Shown: positions 1 to 7,348, counted from the stretch's first letter. The stretch is 13,071 bases of DNA from an uncultured Planctomycetaceae bacterium (GCA_938008425.1 CALLKH010000083.1:1-13071), one strand, 5' to 3'. Numbers and translations: made by a program. The notes: a model not told the origin generated them from the letters alone.

Positions 1-381
1 GAGTGTCGCCGGCTTGGCGGTTGTCCCACGGGAGAGGCCCGGCTGACCAAAGGCTATCAACTGCCGGCGCGGCATGTGATTCACACCGTCGGCCCCGTGT
101 ATCAGGACGGGCGACAGGGCGAGCCGGAGCTGCTTCGGTCGTGTTATCTTGCGTCGTTGAAATTGGCCGAATCGGCAGGATTGCGGTCGCTGGCATTTCC
201 CGCGATCAGTTGCGGCGTTTATGGCTATCCCCTCGACGAGGCGGCCGACATTGCGCTGGTCACCTCCGCGGAGTCTCTGGAACGGCTGCCGTCGATTGAG
301 CGAGTCTTGTTTGTACTCTTTGGCCGGGATGCGTTCGAGGAATATGAACGGGTCTATCGAATGCGATCGGGCATCGATTAG
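1..381 (+). CDS. Macro-domain protein, C-terminal part (5' end outside window)
   Basis: This is the C-terminal 126 codons of a macro-domain protein; the reading frame is open from base 1, so the start lies upstream. Macro domains of this MacroD/YmdB-like type bind ADP-ribose and often hydrolyse O-acetyl-ADP-ribose or mono-ADP-ribosyl esters in the cytoplasm. Visible family signatures are CPTGEARLTKGYQLP followed by VIHTVGPVYQ, and the phosphate-binding loop AFPAISCGVYGYPLDEAA, which corresponds to the usual S-I-S-x-G-V-Y-G-Y-P. The first ligand loop (the GGGVDGAIH region) is not in the window. The protein ends soon after the domain (FGRDAFEEYERVYRMRSGID), so it is probably a single-domain enzyme. 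It converges with the TPR gene, with 31 bp between the stop codons. The family is clear; the exact substrate is not. Confidence 0.9.
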   Translation, partial: ECRRLGGCPTGEARLTKGYQLPARHVIHTVGPVYQDGRQGEPELLRSCYLASLKLAESAGLRSLAFPAISCGVYGYPLDEAADIALVTSAESLERLPSIERVLFVLFGRDAFEEYERVYRMRSGID

Positions 382-412
382 AGAGTTCTCCGGGACGTTT
401 CGCCAAACGAGC

Positions 413-2596
413 CTATCCGAGATCCTTTTTCCATTCCTGTTCCCGGTGGTTGATCGTGTGCCGCGACTCCAGCGATTCCAGAAGGGTCTTGAGCTCGGTC
501 TTCCATGCCTGGCGTTCCTTCTCTAAAGCCTTGTCGCCTTCAGTGGCTTCGAGAAGATAATGCAGGGTTTCAGCGAGCGTCGCGACGCCGAAGTCATTGT
601 CCACCTCTGCCGCCCAGGTCCGGGTTTGCTCCAGGGTCGGTCGAAGCAGCTCGATCGCCTTGGCATGATCGCCCTTAAGCCGATGGCAGTCGGCGAGTTC
701 CTGCGTGGCTCGAATCGTGCCGGTGGGATCGTGATCTTCAAACAGCTTGAAGAGGCTCTGCGCCTCGACCAGGTTGAATTCGGCCTCCGCGAAGCGCTTC
801 TGCAAGGCGTTGACCCGCCCCAGCGACATCATCGCAAACGCGGTCGCGACGGATTGCCGTCCCATGCGCGTCTCGGCGATCTGGAGCGCCTCTTCGCAGG
901 CGTCCTCGGCCTTGTCCAAGTCGTTGGTCAGCGTCTTGGCGCGGGCGAGATTCAGAAGGGGGCTCACCAGATCGAACGACGTGTCGCCGGAGAGCCGCCG
1001 GATTCTCTCTATCGCCTTCTTAAGTGTTCTTTCCGCCGCGGAGACTTCCCCGAGCTCAAGTTGCAAGGCGCCCAGGCTGCTGAGGCGGGTGACATACTCA
1101 GGTGCATCCTCCCGGCCCCGATCGGCGTCGTCCCACTCGACGAGTTGCTGATGGTACTTCACGCTGGCCTTCAGCAGGCGATGCCCCTGACAGCCGCGCG
1201 CCACCCCGTAGAGAATGTTTCGGGCATCTGCGCCTTTCCCGGCCTCCCGGAGTTTCTTTGATCGTTCGAAGACCGTGTCAAATTTTCGAATGCCGTCGTC
1301 GTGTCGCTTGGCGCGGATCAGGATCGCGCCGAATTCAGCCATGCGATCCAGGGCCCCGATGTTGAGCGGATCGTCGAGCCTGGCGTCGGCCTTGGCGATG
1401 TCCTCGAAGTGGCCGATTGCTTCATCGAGGCGACCCATGCGGACGCAGTCCCGGGCGAGATTGCCCTTTTCGAGCAGCCGGTAGGGATGCTCCGGCGGCA
1501 GAACGCGATCAAAAATCTCCAGCGCTTCGCGGCGGAAGGGAAGCACCTTGTCACGATCCCCCAGTTCGCCGTAGAGCCACGCCAGGTTGCTGATCGAGAC
1601 GGCTGTATCCTTTGCATTCCTTCCGAGCAGCGTTTCCCGAATGAAGAGGCCGCGAAGCTTGTCGTTCAAGGCCTCGTCGTAGTTTTCGACGTACTTCTGC
1701 GCCGTGCCGCGGTTGTCGAGCGATTCCGCCGTTTCCGCCGTTTCTCCGACGGTTGCCATCAGCGCCTTCACGGCCCGGTTGAAGTAATCGACCGACTTAC
1801 GTGGCTGGCTTCCCCGGAATCCCTCGCGGCCGGCAAGATAAATCGAAAGCCACCCAAGTCGATCGAGGGTCTTGGCTGTCGTCGGATGTTGTTCGCCGTA
1901 GGTATTGGTGAAGATTTCCAGCGCCTTGAGCAGCGTGAACTCCGCCTCCTCGAGCAGCCCGAGATCAACATCGGCCGAACCGATCGCGTGGAGCGCCTTG
2001 CCGATTTCAACATCGTCCATCGTCATCTGCTTCTCTCGAATCGCCAGCGCCGACCTGGCTGCCGCCTGGGATTCGGCGTACTTACCGGCTTCGTAGAAGC
2101 TTGTGGATTCCTCGATCTTCTTGTCAGCCTCACGGAGCTTCTCCTGACGCTCCTTTGAAACGCCGGCCCATTCCTTCAGTGTTGCGGCCAGTACCCGCGC
2201 CGTCACGGTCAGGTAATGCTTGTCGCCGACAATCTCCGCCCGAGTCTTGAGCGCCTGCTCCGCGAGTCCGGAGGCCCTGGCATACTCGCCGCCCAGGCGA
2301 GCTTCCTTCGCGTCGGCCATTTGCTTCGCCGCCTGTTCCATTCGCGCGGACTGCTCCGACGTAAGCGGCTTCCCATCCCTGGACAGTGTGGGTGGGACCT
2401 GGATGGGAGTCTCGCGCACCTTCTTCAACAGCGCTTCGTGGTTGTATTTTGCGGGGGCGCTCGTCGTCGGTTCGGCGGTGGAGAATGCGGGGCAGATTGC
2501 TATCAGCGTCGCGATGCAAATGCAGGATCGACTGAACGCTTGATCACATTTTCCGGGCTTGTCAGTGCGAAGTCGCAGGCGCGTGCTCAGACGCAT
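413..2596 (-). CDS. Exported TPR-repeat protein
   Basis: A 727-residue protein made almost entirely of tetratricopeptide repeats, a helical protein-protein interaction scaffold; no catalytic domain was recognised. Residues 1-41 look like a signal peptide: a long basic n-region (MRLSTRLRLRTDK), a hydrophobic stretch (CICIATLIAICPA) and a probable signal peptidase I site at AFSTA/EP. Repeats of the 42-residue kinesin-light-chain style, with motifs such as LGLLEEAEFTLLKALEI and LGDRDKVLPFRREALEIF, run over about residues 95-400 and again 500-660. The C-terminus is charged. The frame stays open upstream to 2749. I chose the ATG at 2594-2596 because it has a GGAGG site 11 nt upstream and begins the signal peptide, while the longer version would run back through the neighbouring gene's terminator. 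Its partners and role are unknown. Confidence 0.85.
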   Translation of the reverse strand: MRLSTRLRLRTDKPGKCDQAFSRSCICIATLIAICPAFSTAEPTTSAPAKYNHEALLKKVRETPIQVPPTLSRDGKPLTSEQSARMEQAAKQMADAKEARLGGEYARASGLAEQALKTRAEIVGDKHYLTVTARVLAATLKEWAGVSKERQEKLREADKKIEESTSFYEAGKYAESQAAARSALAIREKQMTMDDVEIGKALHAIGSADVDLGLLEEAEFTLLKALEIFTNTYGEQHPTTAKTLDRLGWLSIYLAGREGFRGSQPRKSVDYFNRAVKALMATVGETAETAESLDNRGTAQKYVENYDEALNDKLRGLFIRETLLGRNAKDTAVSISNLAWLYGELGDRDKVLPFRREALEIFDRVLPPEHPYRLLEKGNLARDCVRMGRLDEAIGHFEDIAKADARLDDPLNIGALDRMAEFGAILIRAKRHDDGIRKFDTVFERSKKLREAGKGADARNILYGVARGCQGHRLLKASVKYHQQLVEWDDADRGREDAPEYVTRLSSLGALQLELGEVSAAERTLKKAIERIRRLSGDTSFDLVSPLLNLARAKTLTNDLDKAEDACEEALQIAETRMGRQSVATAFAMMSLGRVNALQKRFAEAEFNLVEAQSLFKLFEDHDPTGTIRATQELADCHRLKGDHAKAIELLRPTLEQTRTWAAEVDNDFGVATLAETLHYLLEATEGDKALEKERQAWKTELKTLLESLESRHTINHREQEWKKDLG

Positions 2597-2607
2597 GATT
2601 TTTCCAA

Positions 2608-2612
2608 CCTCC
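2608..2612 (-). promoter_or_regulatory. Ribosome binding site of the TPR gene
   Basis: GGAGG on the minus strand, 11 nt before the ATG at 2596. It supports this start over the ATG at 2749. The spacing is slightly long, like several other sites in this window. Confidence 0.6.
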
Positions 2613-2683
2613 GGGTGCTTGATGCTTGATTTCGTTTCCGGGTCTTCGAGGTCATTCGAAGCGGCCGGGGCGTCGTGTCGACC

Positions 2684-2697
2684 TGACGGGACCGTCA
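2684..2697. repeat. Short inverted repeat TGACGG-GA-CCGTCA
   Basis: Six-base arms separated by two bases, lying between the TPR start and the terminator of the PEP-CTERM gene. It overlaps a TTGACG hexamer that resembles a -35 box, but no good -10 box follows at 16-18 bp. It could be an operator for the TPR gene or a continuation of the terminator region. The inverted repeat is seen directly; the function is a guess. Confidence 0.3.
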
Positions 2698-2738
2698 AAA
2701 GAAACAGGCCGTGAGCACCTATCGTACTCACGGCCTGT
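2697..2738 (-). terminator. Rho-independent terminator of the first PEP-CTERM gene
   Basis: On the minus strand a perfect 12-bp stem (ACAGGCCGTGAG at 2727-2738 paired with CTCACGGCCTGT at 2704-2715) encloses an 11-nt loop and is followed by TTTCTTTT. It lies about 60 nt downstream of the stop codon at 2801. Stem length, GC content and U-tract fit an intrinsic terminator reading leftwards. Confidence 0.85.
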
Positions 2739-2800
2739 GGTTTACTCAAATTTGGGTTCCGTAATGAGGCCCAAAGGCCGCCAACCGGAACGCAATCAAC

Positions 2801-3580
2801 TTAGCGGCGGCGGCGAATCAGCGCGAGGGCGCCCATGGCCAGAAGGCCCAGGGTCGCCGGCTCGGGAACGCAGGTGTACGCCTCGCCGTAGGTCGTGGCA
2901 ACACAGAGGTCGTCGATCGTCTGGGTCGTATTGCCGGCTGCCTGTCGGAATGCAAAGGCGGAAACCGCATTGCTGAATCCGGGGTCAGTCGCAGCGATCG
3001 ATGAACCCGACTCCAACGCCTGGTCAAGCCAGAGACTTGCATTCTGACCAGTGAAGTCGTACGAGACCACCACTCGATAGCTCTGTCCGAACACAAGATC
3101 GCCGGTGAAGGCTTCACCGTCCGAGTCGGTGATGCTGCTGTCGTTGCTCAGCGCGAGGCGATAGCCGGCGCTTGTCGGCGCGGTCACCCAAACGCGACCA
3201 TTGAAGTTGGAAGTACCCTGCAGAAACATCGCAAAGTACGTGTCGGTGATGCTTGCGGCGGGATCGGCAATGACGAGATTGAACGCAGCGTACCATCGGT
3301 CGCCGGCGCCCATCGTCGCACCGGCTGGTGCGTTGACGTCCTCCCTTGAACCACTGCCCTGAGCCAGGCCGATCTGACCGCTCGAAATCTGAACCGGTAG
3401 CGCTCCCGCACCGCTGTGGGCGGCCCAGGTTCCGCCGGGACCCGGCGTGGGGTTTGTTCCAACCAGGTTGCCATTGGCCCGGTTGAAGTTGTCGTTGACC
3501 AGGATCGATGCCTGGGTCGCAACGGTGGTGGCGCAAATCGAGGCCACCGCCATCGCAAGAATGCCTACGCTCTTTTTCAT
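2801..3580 (-). CDS. PEP-CTERM sorted secreted protein (paralog 1)
   Basis: A 259-residue exported protein. Residues 1-24 are a signal peptide (MKKSVGILAMAVASICATTV, cleavage near TQA/S). The C-terminus is a PEP-CTERM sorting signal: VPEPATLGLLAMG, a hydrophobic segment, then four arginines. In this system the tail is processed by an exosortase, and the proteins are usually linked to the cell surface or extracellular matrix. The body (residues 30-225) looks beta-rich and concanavalin-like, with AHSGAG, AQGSGSRED, RVVVSYDF and a final DDLCVA motif; no catalytic residues were recognised. It is paralogous to the neighbouring gene at 3992-4780. AAAGGAGC 5 nt upstream supports the ATG at 3580. No exosortase gene is in the window. 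The sorting signal is secure; the role is unknown. Confidence 0.9.
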   Translation of the reverse strand: MKKSVGILAMAVASICATTVATQASILVNDNFNRANGNLVGTNPTPGPGGTWAAHSGAGALPVQISSGQIGLAQGSGSREDVNAPAGATMGAGDRWYAAFNLVIADPAASITDTYFAMFLQGTSNFNGRVWVTAPTSAGYRLALSNDSSITDSDGEAFTGDLVFGQSYRVVVSYDFTGQNASLWLDQALESGSSIAATDPGFSNAVSAFAFRQAAGNTTQTIDDLCVATTYGEAYTCVPEPATLGLLAMGALALIRRRR

Positions 3581-3612
3581 CTATTGCTCCTTTACTCCTC
3601 AGACGTGCTCTC

Positions 3613-3628
3613 AACTCCGGACGGAGTT
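3613..3628 (-). promoter_or_regulatory. Leader stem-loop upstream of PEP-CTERM gene 1
   Basis: Perfect 6-bp arms AACTCC and GGAGTT around a 4-nt loop, 32 nt upstream of the start codon and about 20 nt from the Shine-Dalgarno site. It could be an operator or a leader RNA structure. There is no direct evidence of function. Confidence 0.3.
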
Positions 3629-3843
3629 TGCAGAGCGATCAATCTGACGCAACCCGGACCATCCTCCCGACGATCCATCGCCGCGAGTGATACTCCGCTT
3701 GGTACTCCAAACTCTGTGAACCGGGGGCCTTTAGGCGGGCCCTCTTTCCACTCCTACCGCACAATCTAGAACACCCGTTCCGACTCTACAAGATTCCCCG
3801 GGGCTGGGAATTGAAGAACACTTCACGAATTCCACGTTAACCA

Positions 3844-3885
3844 CTGACGATCCGGCCGCGGTCGACTGCGGATTCGAATCGTCAG
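3844..3885. repeat. Inverted repeat CTGACGAT ... ATCGTCAG with nested palindrome
   Basis: Perfect 8-bp outer arms (3844-3851 and 3878-3885) enclose an inner CCGC-N8-GCGG stem whose loop contains the GTCGAC palindrome. It sits 7 bp from the terminator hairpin of the second PEP-CTERM gene. On the plus strand it is followed by GGTTTTGG; on the minus strand there is no long T-run. It may be a second, back-up termination structure or an operator for gene 1. Confidence 0.45.
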
Positions 3886-3892
3886 GTTTTGG

Positions 3893-3935
3893 ACATAGAA
3901 ACGAGCCGCAAGCGGTCATTGCGCTCGCGGCCCGT
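3893..3935 (-). terminator. Rho-independent terminator of the second PEP-CTERM gene
   Basis: On the minus strand a 14-bp stem (3922-3935 with 3901-3914) has a 7-nt loop and is followed by TTCTATGT. Two positions that mismatch on the plus strand become G-U pairs on the minus strand, so the structure is more stable as a minus-strand transcript. That fits a terminator for the gene ending at 3992. Confidence 0.75.
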
Positions 3936-3991
3936 TGTTTTGGTACACAACTGGCTTCCGGGCCAATCCGTGGTCTATCCCTGCGGGATGC

Positions 3992-4780
3992 TCAGCGGCG
4001 CCTCCGAACCAGCGCGAGTACGCCCATGGCCACCAGGCCGAGAGTCGCCGGCTCGGGAACGCAGTTCAGCGCGTCGCCAAAGCTGTTCGCCACGCAGAGG
4101 TTGTCAATAAATGAAGTTGGGTCGGGATCCGTCGGATTCGCCTGCCGAAGCGCGAACGAGTTAATCGCGTCTGAGAAAGCGCCATCGTACGTCACGTTGG
4201 TGCTACCCATGGATGCCGGGTTCACCCAAAGTCGGCTGTCTCCACTGTCAAAGTCGTACGAGACCACCACGCGGAGGGTCATGCCGAAATTAAATCCATT
4301 CAACCACGCCGTCGCACCGGAACTGGCGACCGAGGTGCTGTTCGACCCGCCCACTGCCAGCGAAAAGTCCCGGCCATCCGGCGCGGTAGTGTACCACAGG
4401 CGGCCGTTAAATCCTGAAGTTCCAACAAGGAAGTGGGAAAACACCACGTCTCCCGCCAATGGGCCGCCGGCCGAGGTCCGAAGCGTGAGCGCCGCGTAAA
4501 GCGTCTCGCCCGCACCCTGCGTGTGATTCAGTGCGACGTTTGCATCCTCACGCGAGCCGCTTCCCTGGGCGACGACGGCTTCGCCGCCGGTCACCTGAAT
4601 CGGAACCGCACCCGCGCCGCTGTGCGCCGACCAGATCCCGCCGACCGCCGGCGTGTTTCCAACCAGATTCCCATTGGGATAATTGAACGGCTCATTCACG
4701 TACAACGTCGCGAACGAGGCCGATGAGGCTGCCGCAAGCACGGCCGCCGACATGACGATGGATCCCACAAACTTTCTCAT
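3992..4780 (-). CDS. PEP-CTERM sorted secreted protein (paralog 2)
   Basis: A 262-residue exported protein paralogous to its downstream neighbour. The signal peptide is MRKFVGSIVMSAAVLAAASS with cleavage near SFA/T. The C-terminal sorting signal is VPEPATLGLVAMG, a hydrophobic segment and four arginines. Motifs shared with paralog 1, in order, are NLVG, AHSGAGA-P-Q, AQGSGSRED, GTS-FNGR-W, RVVVSYDF, SLALRQ-like residues and D-LCVA. Both proteins also carry a cysteine pair, C-x10-C, directly before VPEP. The frame extends 8 codons upstream to 4804, but the ATG at 4778-4780 has AAGGAG 8 nt upstream and starts a normal signal peptide, so I use it. It is probably a surface or matrix protein; its ligand is unknown. 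Confidence 0.9.
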   Translation of the reverse strand: MRKFVGSIVMSAAVLAAASSASFATLYVNEPFNYPNGNLVGNTPAVGGIWSAHSGAGAVPIQVTGGEAVVAQGSGSREDANVALNHTQGAGETLYAALTLRTSAGGPLAGDVVFSHFLVGTSGFNGRLWYTTAPDGRDFSLAVGGSNSTSVASSGATAWLNGFNFGMTLRVVVSYDFDSGDSRLWVNPASMGSTNVTYDGAFSDAINSFALRQANPTDPDPTSFIDNLCVANSFGDALNCVPEPATLGLVAMGVLALVRRRR

Positions 4781-4788
4781 CGCACTTT

Positions 4789-4794
4789 CTCCTT
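4789..4794 (-). promoter_or_regulatory. Ribosome binding site of PEP-CTERM gene 2
   Basis: AAGGAG on the minus strand, 8 nt before the ATG at 4780. It decides this start over the upstream ATG at 4804, for which this site would lie inside the coding region. Confidence 0.75.
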
Positions 4795-5070
4795 TTTCGC
4801 CCAATTTCCGATCAACTCTTTTCAGTTTTCTCGAAGTGTATCCGCAGAAGTCACTGACACTGTTAAGACACGGGGCCTCACAGCGCCGGGCGCATGGAAC
4901 GCGTCGATTGAGAAGATGAGGTTACTGTACGGAGGGTGCTTCTTTCGCCCGCCGGGTTTCCTCACACTCGACTTTGATCGTAATTAACTGTGGTCCGGAA
5001 TTCAATAGTTTCGAGGTGGATGGGGCCGGCTAAGTTCTTAAATTTCAAAGGGTAAACGCCCCCCGCATGT

Positions 5071-5796
5071 TCACAGGGCAGGCCGGCGACGGCCGGATCG
5101 CGGCGAGGCGCCCACGTCCGGTCGGTCGTTGTCGACAAATGTCATTTTTTCGAGTTCTGCGACGATTTTTCGGGCAATGACAGCCTTGGATGCCGCCGCC
5201 CACCGCTTCCAGGTCCCGCCCAACCGGAGAAAATCAAAGCACGCCCGGTCCGCACCGATGTTGGCGGGGCCGTTCAGAAGGACCGCGTCGGCCTGTTTTC
5301 GGACCAGTTTTGCGGCGGCTTTCCGCCGGGGACCGTGGTCCTCCAGGGCGAAAACGAGCGTCTTCCGGGCGCCCTTCATCTTCCCGAGCGATGCGGCGAT
5401 GTCCTCGGTCGGTTCAAGTTGGAGGATCAGGCCTGACTCGGATTTGGGCAGTTTGCGGGTCGCCCGGCGAATCGGGCGATAGTCGCAAACCGCGGCCGCA
5501 CAGACCGCGACGTCTGAGCGGCGAAATTCCCTCTTGGCGGCACGGGCCATCTCGGAGCCCGTCTCGACACGAATTACGGTGACGCCGGCCGGCGATGGCA
5601 GGTCGACGGGGCCCGTGATGAGGACCGCCTCATGTCCGCGCGAGACCGCCGCCGTTGCGATGGCGAAGCCCATTTTGCCGGATGAAGGATTCGAGATGAA
5701 CCGGATGGAGTCGAGATACTCGCGCGTCGGTCCCGCTGTAATGACGATCCTGAGTTTCGTTCGGAGTTTCGCGGGCCTGCGGGATGTGGACGCCAT
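5071..5796 (-). CDS. coaB: Phosphopantothenate-cysteine ligase (CoaB), stand-alone
   Basis: CoaB joins 4'-phosphopantothenate and cysteine, using a nucleoside triphosphate, to give phosphopantothenoylcysteine: the second step of coenzyme A synthesis from pantothenate, in the cytoplasm. Signatures are VITAGPTREYLD, then RFISNPSSGKMGFAIA (the strongest CoaB motif), AAAVCDYRP, a lysine-containing RKLPKSE followed by LEPTEDIAASL, and ADAVLLNGPANIG-F. These follow the usual order of the C-terminal half of fused CoaBC. Here the protein is separate (241 residues), 69 bp after coaC. I chose the ATG at 5796 (AAGGG 10 nt upstream) over the GTG at 5814, which lacks a site. The last 20 or so residues are basic and probably disordered. 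No clear terminator follows. Confidence 0.92.
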   Translation of the reverse strand: MASTSRRPAKLRTKLRIVITAGPTREYLDSIRFISNPSSGKMGFAIATAAVSRGHEAVLITGPVDLPSPAGVTVIRVETGSEMARAAKREFRRSDVAVCAAAVCDYRPIRRATRKLPKSESGLILQLEPTEDIAASLGKMKGARKTLVFALEDHGPRRKAAAKLVRKQADAVLLNGPANIGADRACFDFLRLGGTWKRWAAASKAVIARKIVAELEKMTFVDNDRPDVGASPRSGRRRPAL

Positions 5797-5865
5797 CGGT
5801 CGGGCACCCTTCACTGGACGGGAACTTCAATGACGTCGAATCGTGCGTGTGTATCGATTCGCGAT

Positions 5866-6480
5866 TCAGGCCTTGCCTCGGCTTCGAGGCGGTCGTTCAC
5901 CCAACACGGCGATGGCCGCCGTCAGGATCTGATCCGGCTCCGCCATGCGCCCCGCGCCGATCGTCCGACAGGCGAGCCAGCCCTCACCCGGTGGGACTTC
6001 GCGATAGCCGAGTTCGCGCAGCGTGGCCATGTTCTTTCGCACGATGGGATTTTCCCACATGCGCGTATTCATGGCGGGTGCGAGCATGACCGGACAGTCG
6101 GTCGACATCACCATGGTTGAAACCAGTTCGTCGGCGAGACCGTTGGCGATCTTGCCGATAATGTTGGCCGTCGCCGGGGCGATGACAAACAGATCCGCGG
6201 CTTCCGTCAGCCGAAGATGCTGGGGATCGTGGTAATTTGCGGCGTCCCAGGTGCTCGTGAAGACCTGCCGGGCGGTGAGCGACTGGAACGTCAGCGGCGT
6301 GATGAATCGCTGGGCGGCGTCGGTCATGGCGACGGTCACGCCCGCCCCGCGCTGAACCAGCGCCGAAACGAGCGACGCCGTCTTGTAGGCCGCGATTCCC
6401 CCGCAGACCGCGACGACGATCTCATAGCCGGCGAGTGCGTCGCCCGCCGGTCCGCCGGACTGGCCTGCCGCGCTAGTCAT
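5866..6480 (-). CDS. coaC: Phosphopantothenoylcysteine decarboxylase (CoaC), stand-alone
   Basis: CoaC is an FMN-dependent (HFCD-family) enzyme that decarboxylates phosphopantothenoylcysteine to phosphopantetheine, the third step of coenzyme A synthesis. Signatures in the 204-residue protein are VAVCGGIAAYKT (25-34), HLRLTEAADLFVIAPATANI with the catalytic histidine at 88, the substrate clamp PAMNTRMWENP (135-145), and LACRTIGAGRM with the catalytic cysteine at 171. The residue after that cysteine is arginine where glycine is usual. The ATG at 6480 overlaps the rpoZ stop by 8 bp (ATGACTAG), which suggests translational coupling. The open frame reaches 6555, but that extension lies inside rpoZ. 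The protein ends before any CoaB domain, so the two activities are encoded separately. Confidence 0.93.
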   Translation of the reverse strand: MTSAAGQSGGPAGDALAGYEIVVAVCGGIAAYKTASLVSALVQRGAGVTVAMTDAAQRFITPLTFQSLTARQVFTSTWDAANYHDPQHLRLTEAADLFVIAPATANIIGKIANGLADELVSTMVMSTDCPVMLAPAMNTRMWENPIVRKNMATLRELGYREVPPGEGWLACRTIGAGRMAEPDQILTAAIAVLGERPPRSRGKA

Positions 6481-6694
6481 CGGACCAGTTTTCGTCTGCC
6501 GCACTGGGCTTGACCGTGATCTTGCCTTCGGCGATCTCGCGGATGGCAATCTCAAGCGGCGTCATTCGACCGGGCTCGATCATCGGCCGCGCGCCGAACA
6601 TCAACTCCCGCCATCGCTTTTGAATCATGGCGGTGATCTTGAACCGACCGCCGATGCGGTTGATCAAATCATCGTTCTTCAGGTCATCAATCAT
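6473..6694 (-). CDS. rpoZ: RNA polymerase omega subunit
   Basis: A 73-residue omega subunit, which helps fold and assemble the beta' subunit of RNA polymerase. The pattern DDLINRIGGRFKITAMIQKRW-EL--GARP is the conserved N-terminal omega core, followed by LEIAIREIAEGKITV, matching the usual E-A-x-x-E-I-x-x-G-K-I. A short acidic tail ends in WSDD. AAGGAC about 6 nt before the ATG at 6694 supports the start. It lies between gmk and coaC, the same order as in many bacteria, which strengthens a call that would be modest from such a short sequence alone. The coaC start overlaps its end. Confidence 0.9.
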   Translation of the reverse strand: MIDDLKNDDLINRIGGRFKITAMIQKRWRELMFGARPMIEPGRMTPLEIAIREIAEGKITVKPSAADENWSDD

Positions 6695-6748
6695 TCAAAC
6701 GTCCTTTTCTGACCGGCGTCCCGGTCCTGTGCCCTGGGGTCCCTGACT

Positions 6749-7330
6749 TTAGGACGCGCCCAGGAGTCTCTTGATTTCGGCGATCGTCGCCTCAATGTCG
6801 TCGTTCACCACGAAGTGGTCGTAGCAGCCGGACTCATTCGCATAGCGGATTTCGCCATCCGCCTTTGCCAGCCGCTGTTCAATCACCTCGCGGGCATCCG
6901 TGTTTCTTCCCATGATCCGCCGGGCCTGCTCCTCCGATGTCGGAGGCAGCACGAAGATCGCGACGGCCTCCGGCATCCGCTCGCGCACCTGCATGCAGCC
7001 GCGGATGTCAATCTCCAGGATGATCGCGCGTCCCTTGGAGACCGCGGCGTTCACCGCGCGGATGGGTGTTCCGTAATAGTGTCCGTAGACTTCCGCCCAT
7101 TCCAGGAGCTCGCCCGCGTCCCGCAGACTTTCAAACTCCTCGGCCGTGACGTAGCGGTAGTCTCTCTCATGCTCTTCGCCGGGCCGCGCCTTTCGCGTCG
7201 TCACCGACACACTGAATTCCGCCGGAAGATCGCTGCACAGCCGGTGGCAGATCGTGGATTTTCCCACGCCGCTCGGGCCGCTGATCACGATCACCTTTCC
7301 CTGTTGCTCCGCATTCTCGGATGACATCAC
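6749..7330 (-). CDS. gmk: Guanylate kinase
   Basis: Guanylate kinase phosphorylates GMP to GDP with ATP, a required step for GTP and dGTP supply. The 193-residue protein has the P-loop GPSGVGKST (18-26), the GMP-binding stretch SVTTRKARPGE--RDYRYV, then EWAEVYGHYYGTP, the ILEIDIRG strand with its acidic residues, and the lid arginines RRI-GR. Length and order are normal for bacterial Gmk. The likely start is the GTG at 7330, with GGAGG 10 nt upstream; the ATG directly after it (7327) gives 13-nt spacing and is the alternative. The gene sits 18 bp after yicC and 54 bp before rpoZ, a conserved cluster. Confidence 0.95.
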   Translation of the reverse strand: MMSSENAEQQGKVIVISGPSGVGKSTICHRLCSDLPAEFSVSVTTRKARPGEEHERDYRYVTAEEFESLRDAGELLEWAEVYGHYYGTPIRAVNAAVSKGRAIILEIDIRGCMQVRERMPEAVAIFVLPPTSEEQARRIMGRNTDAREVIEQRLAKADGEIRYANESGCYDHFVVNDDIEATIAEIKRLLGAS

Positions 7331-7348
7331 GTCCGGTCGGCCTCCTGC

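Larger units (their letters stand above)
3581..3991. other. Intergenic region between the two PEP-CTERM genes
   Basis: This 411-bp stretch holds no convincing gene. It contains the terminator of the upstream paralog (3893-3935), a second complex inverted repeat (3844-3885), and the leader of the downstream paralog. In that leader an AACTCC-GGAC-GGAGTT stem-loop (3613-3628) lies about 33 nt before the ATG, and the pentamer GGAGT occurs five times on the minus strand between 3594 and 3754. A weak promoter candidate on the minus strand (TTGTAG, 17 bp, TAGATT, around 3760-3790) matches consensus poorly. A 62-codon open frame at 3731-3919 (-) overlaps the terminator and has no family features, so I do not call it. 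Confidence 0.5.

Noticed and set aside
396..409. CGTTT-CGCC-AAACG stem-loop between the convergent macro and TPR genes as a two-way terminator
   Set aside because: The stem is only 5 bp and there is no T-run on either strand.
2597..2749. Longer N-terminus of the TPR protein
   Set aside because: It would read through the neighbouring terminator, has no ribosome site, and would bury the signal peptide.
3731..3919. 62-codon minus-strand ORF between the PEP-CTERM genes
   Set aside because: It overlaps the terminator and the inverted repeat, has no ribosome site and shows no family features.
5081..5094. GGCCG-GCGA-CGGCC hairpin at the coaB 3' end as terminator
   Set aside because: It lies inside the coding sequence and is not followed by T residues on the minus strand.
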